This document shows positions 13,801 through 25,816 of a DNA stretch of 64,000 bases, in pieces. Under the pieces are notes generated by a model. It was not told where the DNA came from. It made no database searches and saw nothing but the letters and a program-made list of their open reading frames with translations. Position 1 is the stretch's first letter; every line of letters begins with the position of its first letter. A program made the position numbers and the translations under genes. Source of the stretch: Malurus cyaneus samueli (Eukaryota > Chordata > Aves > Passeriformes > Maluridae); NCBI GenBank assembly GCA_009741485.1, contig CM019220.1, positions 30,113,891 through 30,177,890 of the forward strand. The letters are read 5' to 3'.

Positions 13801-16800
13801 TGTGATCCTTTTATGAACAAGGTGAAATTAATCCCTGAGGGTTGTAGACATCTAATGACCTAAATCTAATGCCATCTAAAGATCCAATCTGAAAATGCTG
13901 ACACCCTTTCTTTGATGTGATTCTTGGAAAAGGATTCAGAGCCAGTTCAAGGCAGAGCATGGGCCAAGCACAAGGGGGAAAATGGGAATAAAACCAGGTT
14001 TTCCCAGGGAGTACACAGCTTTGAAAAACTGAAAGTATAATGTGTGTGGTAATGCTGAAGCCTGCAGGTTAAAATTGTTATGATACGAAGCAAATCCACA
14101 ATACCCATAGTCAGAAGTTCAGCACATTACAGTGAAATTAATGTACCATTTCTGTGGTCAGAATGTGGGGCATGCTGAATAGCAGCTAAATTGTCTGGGA
14201 AGAGCCTAGCCAGCCATCCTGTGCTCCTGTGGAGCTCTTGTTCTGATTGTCTTTGTCTTCTCCTTTCCAGCTCCAAGGAACAGCAAAGGAAAAGCATCCC
14301 AGCTCCTGTGCCCTGGGCAGCACTGCTGTCCATCTCGGTGACACCAGCCCTGTGCTTGGAGAGGCTGCTGTGCTCTCAGGTCACTGACATTCCTCCTCTG
14401 CAGAGCCCCTGACCTGAGGGCAGCGAGAGGTGGTCAAAGGTGAGGAAGAAATAGCATCCTTTGGTTCCTGGCAGGCATTGTGTGCCTATTGTGCTCAGTG
14501 CTCGGGGCTGTGATCGGGATTCAAAGATGTCACCGCGGATGCCACCACCTGGGACAGCCTCCCAAAGTATCCGTGGCTCTCTGCTGCATGCAGAGAAGTG
14601 ATGATGCCGGGAGAAAATTTTATATAATGTAATATTTCTGATAATAGCAATGTCTCAGCGCCTGCTGTGAAGTGAGCAGGAGATGCTCAGCGGTGCAGAG
14701 GTGCCAGGGATGTCTGCAACCTGCACAGGGGATGGGCACCTCTTCCCTCCGGGGTCAGCACGCTAAACTGAGTTTGCTGTACAGCAGGAATAAATTAAAT
14801 TGGAGAAGATGCCGCCTTTGAGTCCTTGAAATGCATGGGAAGGAGGAAAAAAGGGTAATTTGAAGTGGAGAAAGTTCTTTTTGTAGCAAGGAGTCCAGGG
14901 ATGCCTAAGGCAGAGGTGAGGAAGCACAGGGCATCCTGTGCAAAGCCCAGCTGGTCACAGAGGGGCAGCAGAGCCGGGGAAGCGGGTTACCCCAAAGCTG
15001 GCATGGGTAGCAGAGTGGCAGGGATGCAGTCCCTGCTGTGCCAAACCCTGCTGATGCTGAACCCTGTCCTTGTGGAGCCCATGGCAGCCCAGGATGCTGT
15101 GTTCCCATCCTACGGAGCGCTCCGGGATCGCTGCGCTGCCTCTCTGGCCCCAAACCAGCGGCTCTCTTGTGTCGATAGGTGGTGCAAGTTTGCTGCGGCT
15201 CCTGGAAAGCTGGAGCAGCTTTTCAGAGATTGCAGGGCGTGTTAGGCACAGCGATTGGAGCAGGGAAAGCTGAACCTGAGCCAGCTGTAAGTAAAAGCTG
15301 AACGGTAAATAGAACCCCTCTCAAAATGTGGCCAGTCCCAAAACAGCAGAGGCAGTGTCCTGTCGTGAGTGTCACTTCCACGGGCACTCGGGCTGTGCCC
15401 AGGGGGTGGCATTTAGGCAGGTCATGCAGCAAAGGGACCCCTCAGGGTAATGCCAGGGCAGTGAGAGCCCCGGCTTTGCTGCTGGTGGCTGCCCCAGCCT
15501 TGCTGCAAGAGGGGTGAGCTGTGCTGGCTCCAAACGAGCTCTGGAGAAAACAGGGGACGACAGCAAAGCCATCAGACTGCTGGTCTCTGTCTTCTGCCTG
15601 CCATTAAGAGGTTATGACAGAAAGTGAAAACCTTGCTGATGCTGTGCAGAAGTGACAAAGCCCATGGTGTTAGCTAAAGCAGCTAGGACTGCTAAAAATA
15701 GAGGAAAAAGAGGATTTAAACCAAAGCTGGATGTCTAACAAGTCCTTGCACGCTGAATGTGCAATTGCCAATCAGACTGTAAATGTCTCCTGTCAAGTTT
15801 GCAGATGGTTGTGCTGCCAGTTGGGGAAATCTGGAATAAATCAGAGATGGAGTCAATGATGTGCAGGAGCAAGAGGCCATCAGGGCTTCCACTACCAGAG
15901 AAACTCTGTCCTCATGTTTCCAGTGGTTAACTGTGGGGTCTAAATTTATTATATGGAAATATTTGGCTTAGCTTTTTCTTCAAAAGAGATGCCTATGGAT
16001 AACTGTTAGCCGGTCTGGCCAACAGCAGAAATTAATGCTCAGGGTCCCCAGTGTTTAATGTAAGGAGACTGTGACGCTGAGGAGAGAGAAACTTAAGAGT
16101 TCAAAGGAGCTTTAGTCTGGCTGCAGGAGCATTTTCTACACGGACTGGTTTCCATGCCCTGGAGCTGGCAGTCACCCTGTCCCAGCTGTCCAGGGAATGA
16201 CAATTTCTCTTTGCTACAGCTTTCAAGGGTTTTAGCTGTGTCTGTCTCACATTGAAACAAACAGAAAAAAAAATAAATCTTTTGGACTGTTTTCATCAAA
16301 GTGGAAACATCTGGTTTGGGTATAAAAATAGCTGGGTGTGTTCTCAAGGCAGAGCACATTTCTGCTTGTCCTGTTCTTCAAGAGTGTTAGGTGCAAACAG
16401 GAGGAGACTCCAGTCCCCCTGTGCCCACTGTGGCACTGCTTTGCCAAATCCATGGCGAGTGTGTGCTCCTTGCCCCCTGCCCAGCCTTCCTGCCTCCTTC
16501 CCTGAGCAGTTTTCATTGACAGCAGTAAATCTGCAAGCAGCAAGGCTTTTTGGAAAAGCAGTGTGCTTCAGGAAGATGTTACTCAGTTAAACAAGAATCA
16601 AACAGCAGGAACGTGACTCGTGATAGAAGCAGTGGAGATAAGGGGGTTTGGAAGAGATGGAAGTGAGCTCCAGTCAAGGAGCAGACCTTGCCCTGGTCCC
16701 CAGCTTCTCTGCTCTGGCCCACTGCTCAGCTCTTCCCTTCATGCTGTGTGATCCTCTGGTCACAGTTTCAGGGGTGGTGGCACTTCCCAGTGAGACACAG

Positions 16801-16813
16801 ATGGGTGAAAACT

Positions 16814-16854
16814 CTGCATTAATATCTCTTGCTAATAATCCCTAATTAATGCAG
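16814..16854. repeat. Inverted repeat with 10-bp perfect arms
   Basis: Arms CTGCATTAAT (16814..16823) and ATTAATGCAG (16845..16854) are exact reverse complements separated by 21 bases. Each arm carries an ATTA homeodomain core. It could form a weak cruciform or be a paired binding site, or it may be chance. Confidence 0.7.
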
Positions 16855-18035
16855 TTATAGCATTCCTGTTAAAGGCTGTGGCTGGACAGGATTAAGGAAG
16901 AAAGACCTATGAGAAGCAGGATTGGTTGTGAGTTATCTTCTTGTATCTTTTAATCTCTCATATACTGCTGCCTGATGCTTTCAAGTCTTCCTTTTGAAAT
17001 GGCAGATAGAAACATATTACTGCTGTCTAGAACCTTTAATCTTCAAATGAAAATAAGCTTTTCTTGCAGAAGTAGGCTGCTTTTTCAGATGCTTTCAGAA
17101 ATGCTGATGTTATGCCTTGGTTGATCTGGCTAATTCAAAATGAACTTCTGTCAATCAAAACTATTACTTTAATGGTAATGGCAAAAATGCAAAGTGCAGC
17201 AGTAGTAAAACAGTGTTAGAAATGTGCCTCATTTCTTCTGTCTGATTCACTCAGGGAGAAATGAGATTTTTGTGTGTATTGATATTCACAGACTTTTGTG
17301 TTACAAACTTTACCCTTTTAATTCCTGTTGCCTTCTTAGATGACCAACGAGTGTTTATTCAAAATACTTTACACAAAATCAACTTTGTGAAGGGTATTGT
17401 GAGGTGTGGCCTGGAGGTTTCTGCTGGGCTAAGTCCAGCTGGGTTTGAGACACTTCCTCCTTCTCTTCCTCTTCCTTGTACTGCCTGCATCCTGTCCCCT
17501 TGGAGCACCTTGCTTTAGCAGACACTGCTCTGTGTAAAAAACCTAGTCCCAGGTTTTCTACCCTGCTGTCAGTCTCTGAGCTGTGCCATTCCCCAGGGTC
17601 GGTTTGCTGTCCTAAATGTTCAGAAAACTCACCCTGATGGTGCTAAATCCTCTGAAAAATCCCATCTCACTGGCTGTGACCACCTGAGAAAGCTCCCTGA
17701 TTAAGCACATACAGACAGGGAAATATTTTTACTCCCTCATATCCTTTGTCATGTATTTGTCTCTTTAAAATCTATTTCTGCACCAAACAGACGAGTAGTT
17801 GCAGTGAAAGATGTTCTGAGTATCCAGTTTGGCTTAGAAGTGCACACATGAAATGCTCATAAAGGTTTCTGATTGTCAGGGTTTGAAGGTTATGAGCATG
17901 CAGTGCTAGGATGGTGTCAGATCTGCCCCCGGCTTTGTTTTCAGCAAAGGCACAAACCAAAGCACCAAAGCAAACCTGCCTGCATGGATTGAATCTCTCA
18001 AATGTCAGTGCAAAGACTCCAGGTGCCTTAATGAT

Positions 18036-18095
18036 TAATTAGACTCAAAATGGCAAATATGACCGCCTAGCAGCAAAAACTAATTACATGCAAAT
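18036..18095. promoter_or_regulatory. Candidate enhancer with POU and homeodomain sites
   Basis: Within 60 bases there are two TAATTA motifs (18036..18041 and 18081..18086) and a perfect octamer ATGCAAAT (18088..18095), with CAGGTG E-boxes just outside. Such clusters are common in vertebrate developmental enhancers in gene deserts. No conservation data were available. Confidence 0.3.
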
Positions 18096-20208
18096 AGTGA
18101 ATTAAACTCGGCCCAGGTGAACTCAAAAGATCACAAAGCAGCTCAAGGATTTAAAAAAAGTATTTCTTATCCACCCCCCCCGCCCACCAAATGCAAGGAG
18201 CTTGACCTTCCTCAAAGCTGCCTTGTATAGAGACACTCTGACTTTCCCTTCTTGTCCTGTATTTGCTAACCCCCAGTGTCTCCCTTTGTCACTTAAACTT
18301 TCCAGTGGTGAAGTCCCCCTGCTCCTGTCTGACCCCAGCTCCTTCCCCTGCTGACTCCTGTTATCTCTGGCTCACCGTTGCTGTCCCTCCCATCATTTTG
18401 AAATAACAGTCTTTTGTTCTGCCTGTGTGCGTGTTCCTGCATCCCACAGTCCTGCAGCACTTCCCTGGTTCCTCAGCTGCCGCCTCATCCCTTCTTTCCA
18501 TTCTTGCCTCAGGCATTTCTCCTGCCTGTCTGCAACCCCAGTGAACTGTGAGCTAAAAACCCTCGCCCGGGAAGATGTAACTGGGGCAATTTAACAGCAG
18601 CCTGAATGCACCGGGACAGGCTGCCTCAGGTTCAGTACCTTTTCCCAGGTGTTGGAAAAGTCAGTCCTCCCTATTATTTTAACTGTTGCTCAGATTTAGT
18701 CTGACACAAGCATGGTGGCACCAATTTCCTCCACTTTAGCCTGTCTGCATGAAGGAGCCCTGGAAGATAGCAGGGATCTGTGACAAGGAGCACTGACAGA
18801 TCCTGCACGCATTTACAGCAGATCCTCTTGCCTTCCCGAGGTGGAGGCCTCAAAAAAGTGTCTGCTGGGGTATTCCAGTGCTCTCACACCCCTAATTACA
18901 TTCTCATGACTAAATCATGAGCTGCCTTTTGCTCAGGTCTGCTGGTAACATCTTCCTCTTTTCTGCTTCTGACGCGCCAGCTTTCCCTTTAATGTAGCAG
19001 CTGTTCAGTTCCTGAGTGTGGGATTGAAATACCTGCAGACAAGCTGAGGATCTTCCAAATTCCTTTAGAAATGCACCTGGAAATTGCAAATTCAGTTCTA
19101 GGGTGGAGAGGTGAGCTGCTTGGCACCCAAGGGGAGAGGCCAGGCACGTGTTTCCTGCACAAACAGGAGAGTGGCATGGATAAGAAACACAGCTTCTGTT
19201 CCTAAAGAGCTCTCCCCTTCACAATTCACCCCTGCTCTATTGCAAGGCAGTCTCATGATGGGTCACTGTTTTTCTTAGGCCTCAAGATTCCAGTCTTGTG
19301 ATCAGACTGCTTTCACCAAATAAAACTGGCCTGAAAGCATGGGGGTGTGCATCTGGCTTGAAAGCCACCAGGCAAAGATACAGAACCCCTCATTACAAAG
19401 CTTTTTGGCTTTCGAGGCCATGATTCCTTTGGAGGCAACCAGAGTGACAATATTGGAGTGTTATTGGCAGCTATTCCCAGCTGTCTTTTGAGGTGACACA
19501 TGAAAGGAATGTTTCCCCCTGGATTCACCTCTTCAAGTTATATCTCGGGGTGAAATGGTTCATTCTGAAAAGTGCTTTCATTTTGTATGACTTTTACATT
19601 TGAAATGCTGCTTTTTCTTAGCCTGGGAAACATGAGTTTTCAGCCAAGCTGTTTTGGCTGTGGCTGCTGATGTGCACATTGCCAAGAGTTCACCTTGGTT
19701 AAAGTGCAGTACCAGGGAAGGTGGGGGCAGCATTTTGTCTTTCTGGTCATGGTCATGTGTGTATTGAAGTAATTTTTCATTTGGAAGATGTAATCACACG
19801 AGGAACAAATTAAAACACAGCATCCTTTGTGCTCTGTTGGGTCCCCCAAAGAATTGATTTTTTTGATAGTGAGAAAAAAGAATGTGTCCAAGCAGGGAAA
19901 AACTAAACCTGGATATAACAGCTTCAAGCTAGGATAAAAAAAATGCATAGAATAAGCACTCTTTATTTCCCTCAGGTGCTGTGGCAAAAATGGGAATGAT
20001 CTGCCTTATCCTTCTAAGGAAAAAATAAGATTAACTTTTTTAAAAAAAAGTTCCTAGAATGTTTAAATTAAAAAAAAAATTAATTGAGTGACTAAACAAA
20101 TCATGTACTGGTTACCTTCATTATCTATTTAATGAAAACTGAAGGAAATCTGTGACCAAAGTAAAAGGCTAAGGTTTAGCAGAAATCTGGCAATAAATTT
20201 CTTATTTT

Positions 20209-20476
20209 TGGGATTTTTTTTTTTTTATTTTTTCTTATTTTTTGGGATTTTTTTTTTTGGTTTTTGGGGGTTTTTCTAATTTTGGGGGATTTTTTTTCTT
20301 TTTGAGATATTTTTAATTTTTTTTTGGATTTTTTTTTTATATTTTTGGGATTATTTGAAATTTTAAAAACTTTTGGGGGGGAATTTTTGGATTTTTTTGG
20401 GATATTTTGGGGGATTTTGGGATTTTTTGGGATATTTTGGGGACTTTTGGTGATGATTCGGGGGATTTTTGGGATT
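20209..20476 (+). repeat. Low-complexity GGGATTTT-type degenerate repeat
   Basis: T-runs separated by G-runs of three to seven, in a loose 9-12 base period (GGGATTTTTT, GGGATATTTT). It extends over about 270 bases. At 20409..20442 four G-runs of at least three are spaced by loops of five to seven bases, fitting the simple G-quadruplex pattern. The minus-strand frame through it, rich in Lys, Pro, Ile and Asn, is an artefact of the repeat. Confidence 0.9.
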
Positions 20477-23400
20477 TCTCTCAAAACCTTGAGAACTGTG
20501 TATTTGGATCATGCTTTCATCTATTGACCAAAAAAAAAAACCTCTTCAGAGTCACCTTCTCAACCCTTGGCTGTATGTGATACATTTGTCTTTCCAATGC
20601 ACATTGCGAGTTCACCTGGCTCAGATCTGTGCACATATAAACATTGTAATGAGAAGGAATTACTGCTGCCACCGGTGGCTGTGTCTGGCCGGCTGCCAGG
20701 GAGCTCGCTGATTGCTGGGGAGATGCCAGCCTTTATGAAAAACGAGTATTCTTTCAAATCACAAAATTGCTTTTGATGGAGGGTGAATTATGAATAGCCG
20801 CTGTGTCTGCCACGGCCAAATAAGTTTACTCGGAAATCAGCGCTCGGGGCTCTGCCTGGCAGACGGTTCTGAGATTTTGGGGACGAATTTTGTGGTGTGC
20901 AGAGAGCTGCACGTTGGGTTTGCACAAACAGGGTTCTGGTCCCCGTGATTTTTTTCTGGTGATGGGCTGCTCCTCTCTGAGCTGCCCATCCTTCCCGAGC
21001 CGCATCCTGCTGCTGAAGACAAGTGGGGAAAAGCCTTTGGAGGATGTATAGGAACAGTCTGTGTTTCCTTGAGCTGGTCCTGACTCCTTTTCCCCTCCAG
21101 CCCGTGTGTTTTTGCCCAGTTTGGCCGTGTTGCCGTGGTCTCTGCAGTTTGGTTGGGTTCGCTTTGCCCTCCTGTGGCTGACAGCAGATATTCCCCAGGT
21201 CTGCTCCGGGCACTCTGAGCCCTCCCATGGGCTGGGACTGCCACACAAACCCAACTCTTCTGCTCAAAACACCTCCTTGATGACGCTTTTAAGGGTAAGC
21301 ACAAGTGTCTCATCATTTCCTAAATTGTCCTGAACATCTCTGACTGGACTAGCTAATGGATAGGACATGACTGGTTTAGGGTTTATCTATTCACCCTGAA
21401 ATACAGCCAAATTTTTTTAAATTTTTACAGCCCCACTGCTGGTTCTTCTTTCTCTGAATCCAAATAATTATAACCTCAGACAAAAGAATTCACGGTAATA
21501 AAAGCTTCCCTTGAAAGAGCAGTCAAAGTCACTTCTTGAAAAATGTAATTAATAATAATTTAAAGTGATGTTCATGTTGTTATCCTCCTGCAGAACTGTT
21601 GCATCTCCACATCTGTGGCTGCTTCAGCCTGGAGGTGTCACCTGTGACTGTGGGAAAAGGCTCCCAAATTTAGAGCTGCTGCATGTTGGGGTGACTTACT
21701 CACTGGTAGGGGATTTATTTGTTCATTGTCAAGTAGGATTTTTAATGTGAAGGTAAAAAGAACAAACAACCCACGTTTTAATAGTTGTGAAGAGAAAGTT
21801 ACTGAAAGAAGGGAAGCTGTTGATGTTTGCATCTGACCTAGGAGGGCTCAGCAGGTACTCGTTGGCTGTGTTTCCAGTTTCAGCATGGTTCATGGATATC
21901 CTTGGGATGTTTTGATTTATAGGTGGAGAAATGAGAGGACAACAAAAATACACACAAAATAAAGCTTTCCTAAGAAATATGTCTTCAGTATTCTATAAAT
22001 GGGTTTGTAACTAACACAGAAATACACCTTTAGTATGCTATAAATGGGTTTCTAATGAACTCGTACTTTGTTTAAAATAGCTGAAATCTAAGGAGCTTAG
22101 GTCAGGTAAGGGTTCTTATTCTCTGGTGTGTGTGTGTGGTTCCCTACAAACCTCTTAACTGTTTGTAAAGTTTATGAAGAACAATGAGGGAAAGGAGAGC
22201 AAACTCAATGCTGTATGAATTGCAACCCCCGAAATAAACCACCTGAGATAAGTGCAGCAGACTAAGGAAAGCCAACTGATAATCCATGGAAAAACAGTTA
22301 TTAAAGCAAGTGGGAGCTCTTCCTTTCCCTGCTGTGGACATTTTGCTGCCCTGGGCGAGCTGGTTTTGTCCAATGCCACCTGCTTGTTCCTCTGGTGGTG
22401 GGATGGCTGAGATTAGGGGACGGTGATCCCAACACATGTGCTCCACAATAACAGGGTAACATTTCTAGAGGGTCCTTTTCTCCTGGTTTTGAGCATTAAT
22501 TAATGTTCCAAGCGTCTGTTGTTGGCTGTGCATCTTCCTGGCTAAATTCTTGAAATGTGCTCTTACAGTTAGTGGAGGATGAATTCTGGTAAAATTTGGG
22601 AATTCAGTTCAAATCATGTGTTTGATGCATTTTGCATCACACAGAGTTTGGGAGTCAAACTGATCTTTCCTGTTTTACTAGAAGAGTAAGTAACCAAATC
22701 TTGTTGTTCTCACAGCATAATTGTTCTATTCCAAAGCTCAAAAAAATCGAGCATTATTTCAGAGAGACAGTAAAAAAATCTCTTGATTTGATGCTACAAC
22801 ACAAACTCTCTTTAACTAAAGAGGCTGTTGCAGCCAAAAGTCCAGGTGCAGGAACTGGTGCATTCAAAGGGTGAGTGCATCCCTTGGCTGCAGTGATAAT
22901 GATTCACCCCGAGATTGGTGCTGTGCACTGGAAAATACCTCCCTGCCTGCAGCCATGAAATTTCCAAAGCAGGACTGAGACCTGAATGTGTTTATAATGT
23001 GAGTCAGAATGGAATTATGAATGCAGGAGGGGATGTAGGAGTGTAGACTCTGCTTGATATGGTAAAATCTTTGGTGTGCCGTAGTTCTCAGCCTGAAGTT
23101 CTGCACCTATTGAAGATTTCTGAAGTTAGAGCTTTGGAGTTTTAATGTGAAATATTAATTTTTTGCATTGCAAAGAAAATAATGGCCTAGGAAAAAAAAA
23201 AAAAGAAATCTAGGGAAAGTGTTCACAAAACACCAAGATTAGGACTGTGAAAAATTGCATGGGAAATTGCTTTCAGGTCGATGCTGCAGAGCCAAAGTGG
23301 CACGAGTCCTCAGATGTGACAAGCAATCAGCATCTCCTCTCAGGCACTCCAGGAGTGCTCAATGTGTGTTTGAAAATGAAGCTACTGATTTAGGCTTCTG

Positions 23401-25194
23401 TGTAGGGATTTCATGGCCTCATCTGAGGTATCCACTTGAGCAAGTTCTGACTGGATTCACATAAACCCTTCAAGGCAGAGTATTTCCTGTGGCCACTCAA
23501 AGACTGAACTCCAGTTTGGCGTTTCATATGCCGAGATTGTTTATAACCCCAGGAGGAGAGAGGTATTTTAAGCAGTGCTGTCCTGAGGACTGGTCCATCT
23601 CCTCAAACTGCCTGGTGTTTCCCTTGCTGCAGGCAGAGGGTAGCAAAAGGCTGAGTGGATGTTTGATGTGAGTGGTGGCTCTCAGCCTCCCCAGCAATCT
23701 CACTGCTGCCAAAGAGCATCATCCCCTCACCCCCTGAGTTCACTCCAACTCTCACTACTGACATCTTAAGTCATTGCTTTCCCCCTTTCCTTTAGGGAGG
23801 TAATACCTGGATGATTCCTAATTTTGAGAAGGGTTCCTTGTACCTGACAGCTAGTTACATTTTCATTCAATCTTCACTTTGTGCAGGATGGTTGAAGCAA
23901 TTATGACAAAATGCATCATGCCATGGTTTTATTCCTTTGGCCCTCTTGGCTCTCTCCAAGTGGCTGGCAGCTTTGTAAAGCCAGCATTTCAGCTCAGGTC
24001 TGACTGCTGGATCTTCTGTTATTTGCTCCATAAGGATACTGCATTTTATGATCTAAGTCTTTTTGCATTAATATAACTTTGACACATATTAAATTTAAGA
24101 TTCCTTACAAACATTCCAGAAATATTCCTGTACCATTGCCTTGCCCTTTGGTGTTTTACACAGGTGCTTATCTTTACTAACTGCAGGCCACTGCCTTTTT
24201 CTTCTCTATATTACATACTGGGTTGCATTTTCAAAACTGTTTGTTCTTCTGCTTTGTCAAAATCACGTTCATTCTAGCTCTGTTGTCAAACTTCCTGAAA
24301 GCTTTTGTCATCTGCAGGATTAGTAAGCCTGTTCTCTTCCATCATCCAGATTATTTATGAAAGTGTTCAAGTCACCCAAGACAGATCATCATGGAAAATA
24401 CCCTTTCAGTTTGACAGTGAACCACTGATACTGCTCCCTGAGAACAGTTTCTTCTGTACTCTGCGTCATGCATCCTTCTTTTTTAAATGATTCTGTCTGC
24501 AAAGAAAGTCTTCCTGAGGGCAAAATACGTGTCATTGCTCCTGTTTTAAAAAGAAGGGAAGCATGAGGTGATCATGGATACTCATGCAAATTTTGTCCGG
24601 TCCTACTGCATGATCCCATTAAGGCAGGGACAAACTTAATGGACGGGCCAAGGTGGAAGAAACGAGCCCAGCAATGGTATTTTCCTTTCCATATTTGTTT
24701 TCCCCTGAGCTCTCTGGGAGATTTGGATGACCTGAGCTGAGGCAGGAGAATCCATCCTCTGCTCATGGTTCCCGTGTGTGACACAGCCCCGCAGGACGTG
24801 CCGGGTGGACACGCTGCTGTGTGCCCTGCCAGCCCCAAATTACTGCCCAAGGGCTGCAATTCTGCAGCTCCTGCCACAGCCACAGCTTTAATTGCTCTCC
24901 ACAATTGGGGTGCAGCCAGAAAACGCAGCCACTCTGCAAGAGCTGTCCGGGCAGGCTGGGCTGATGGCAGCGTTAATGTGGGGGCTGCAGGGATGCTTTC
25001 AGTCCCTTTAGGGTCTGCCATGCTGAGAGGGGCTCCTGCCCTGGCAGCCTGCAGCTGAGGGACAGAGGGAAGGCTAAAGGAAGAGATTCTGCCTGGAAGA
25101 GAGCCCGGTGATCCGCTCTGGTCCCTTTCTGGGGTTGGCCAGCTTGTCGGGCAGCTCTTGTAGCAGTCATTGTAGCAGTCTGGTGGCATGGAGA
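20477..25194. other. Gene-free intergenic DNA between GT-rich block and LTR
   Basis: No exon is recognisable. A locally more GC-rich part (20790..21270) gives overlapping 140-160 codon minus-strand frames in all three frames, a sign of composition rather than coding. A 45-base duplication and a short GT run (22125..22138) are the only repeats noted. Confidence 0.7.
21975..22060. repeat. Imperfect 45-bp tandem duplication
   Basis: Two adjacent copies share TATAAATGGGTTT and surrounding bases with a 45-base period. Differences between copies (for example GTCTTCAGTATT and ACCTTTAGTATG) indicate an old duplication. No function is evident. Confidence 0.8.
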
Positions 25195-25816
25195 TGTTGT
25201 CTCAAATTAGGTTCTTTCACCCAGTGAGAAAGAGGCCAATCCACACAGAGATTTGAGGTATTTGATTTATTTACAGAAATTTCATTTATTACAGAAAGCA
25301 GAACTGGGTGGCCAATCTCCAGAGCAGGCACAATGACTACCAAAATTTTCGATATTTATATGCTTTAGCAAAACGAAGGCATTCATGTTCATTGGCTACA
25401 AGTTACCAAGTTCTCTTATTAATTAGTATTGTATCTCCATTGACTAATGAATCTCTTGTTTCCTATGCAAATTATTCACATGCTCAGTCTTTCTCTTCTT
25501 TTGGGTCAGGGCTTTTTCTTGGTGGGTGGCCATGAGTTGGTGGCCCTGATCTCCTCCTGCCAGAATTACCTTTACCCAGTTGGAGTTGATTCTTGGTGGC
25601 TTTTTAATTATTACCATAATCATTATTCCAAAAATTATTAATTATTACTAAAACGAATTATTAGCTTCATTCTTGTTTTGAGGGTTCTGCCAAGTGTGGC
25701 CTGTAAATTCTATGTTCTCTGTGTGCACTATCAGTGATACATCCTTCTTCCCAAGCCTTGGTAACCTCCCCCTAAGTCTGAGATCATTGAAATGTGTCAG
25801 GCCCTAAACTTTAACA
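25195..25816 (-). mobile_element. Solitary endogenous retrovirus LTR
   Basis: Read on the minus strand, the block begins TGTTAAAG (25816) and ends GACAACA (25195), giving short inverted ends TGTT/AACA as retroviral LTRs have. It carries a TATAAATA box (25353..25360). AATAAA signals follow at 25285..25290 and 25266..25271, so a U3-R-U5 order with U3 of about 460 bases can be drawn. An octamer ATGCAAAT (25465..25472) lies in U3. No primer binding site, gag, pol or env is seen in the flanks and no second LTR is present, so it is read as a solo LTR left by recombination. The flanking 5-mers GGAGA and GGTAA match at only three of five positions, so the target duplication is decayed or the limits are slightly off. 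Confidence 0.72.
25353..25360 (-). promoter_or_regulatory. TATA box of the solo LTR
   Basis: TATAAATA on the minus strand, about 60 bases before the LTR poly(A) signal, the spacing expected for a short R region. It could still direct transcription leftward, but activity is not shown. Confidence 0.55.

Larger units (their letters stand above)
1..20200. other. Gene-free intergenic DNA, left flank
   Basis: Open frames here are short (149 codons at most), unconserved in appearance and lack domains or paired splice signals, so none is called. Contents seen are a short GT run (1929..1945), T-runs (2852..2869 and around 4740 and 4800), an inverted repeat (16814..16854) and a POU/homeodomain cluster (18036..18095). 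AT-rich patches such as 9470..9560 look like possible conserved non-coding DNA but cannot be tested here. Confidence 0.7.

Noticed and set aside
20176..20484. 102-codon minus-strand frame rich in Lys, Pro, Ile and Asn
   Set aside because: It is the translation of the low-complexity GGGATTTT repeat, with no independent coding evidence.
24572..25189. 205-codon minus-strand frame
   Set aside because: No recognised domain, low-information composition, and no splice or promoter context.
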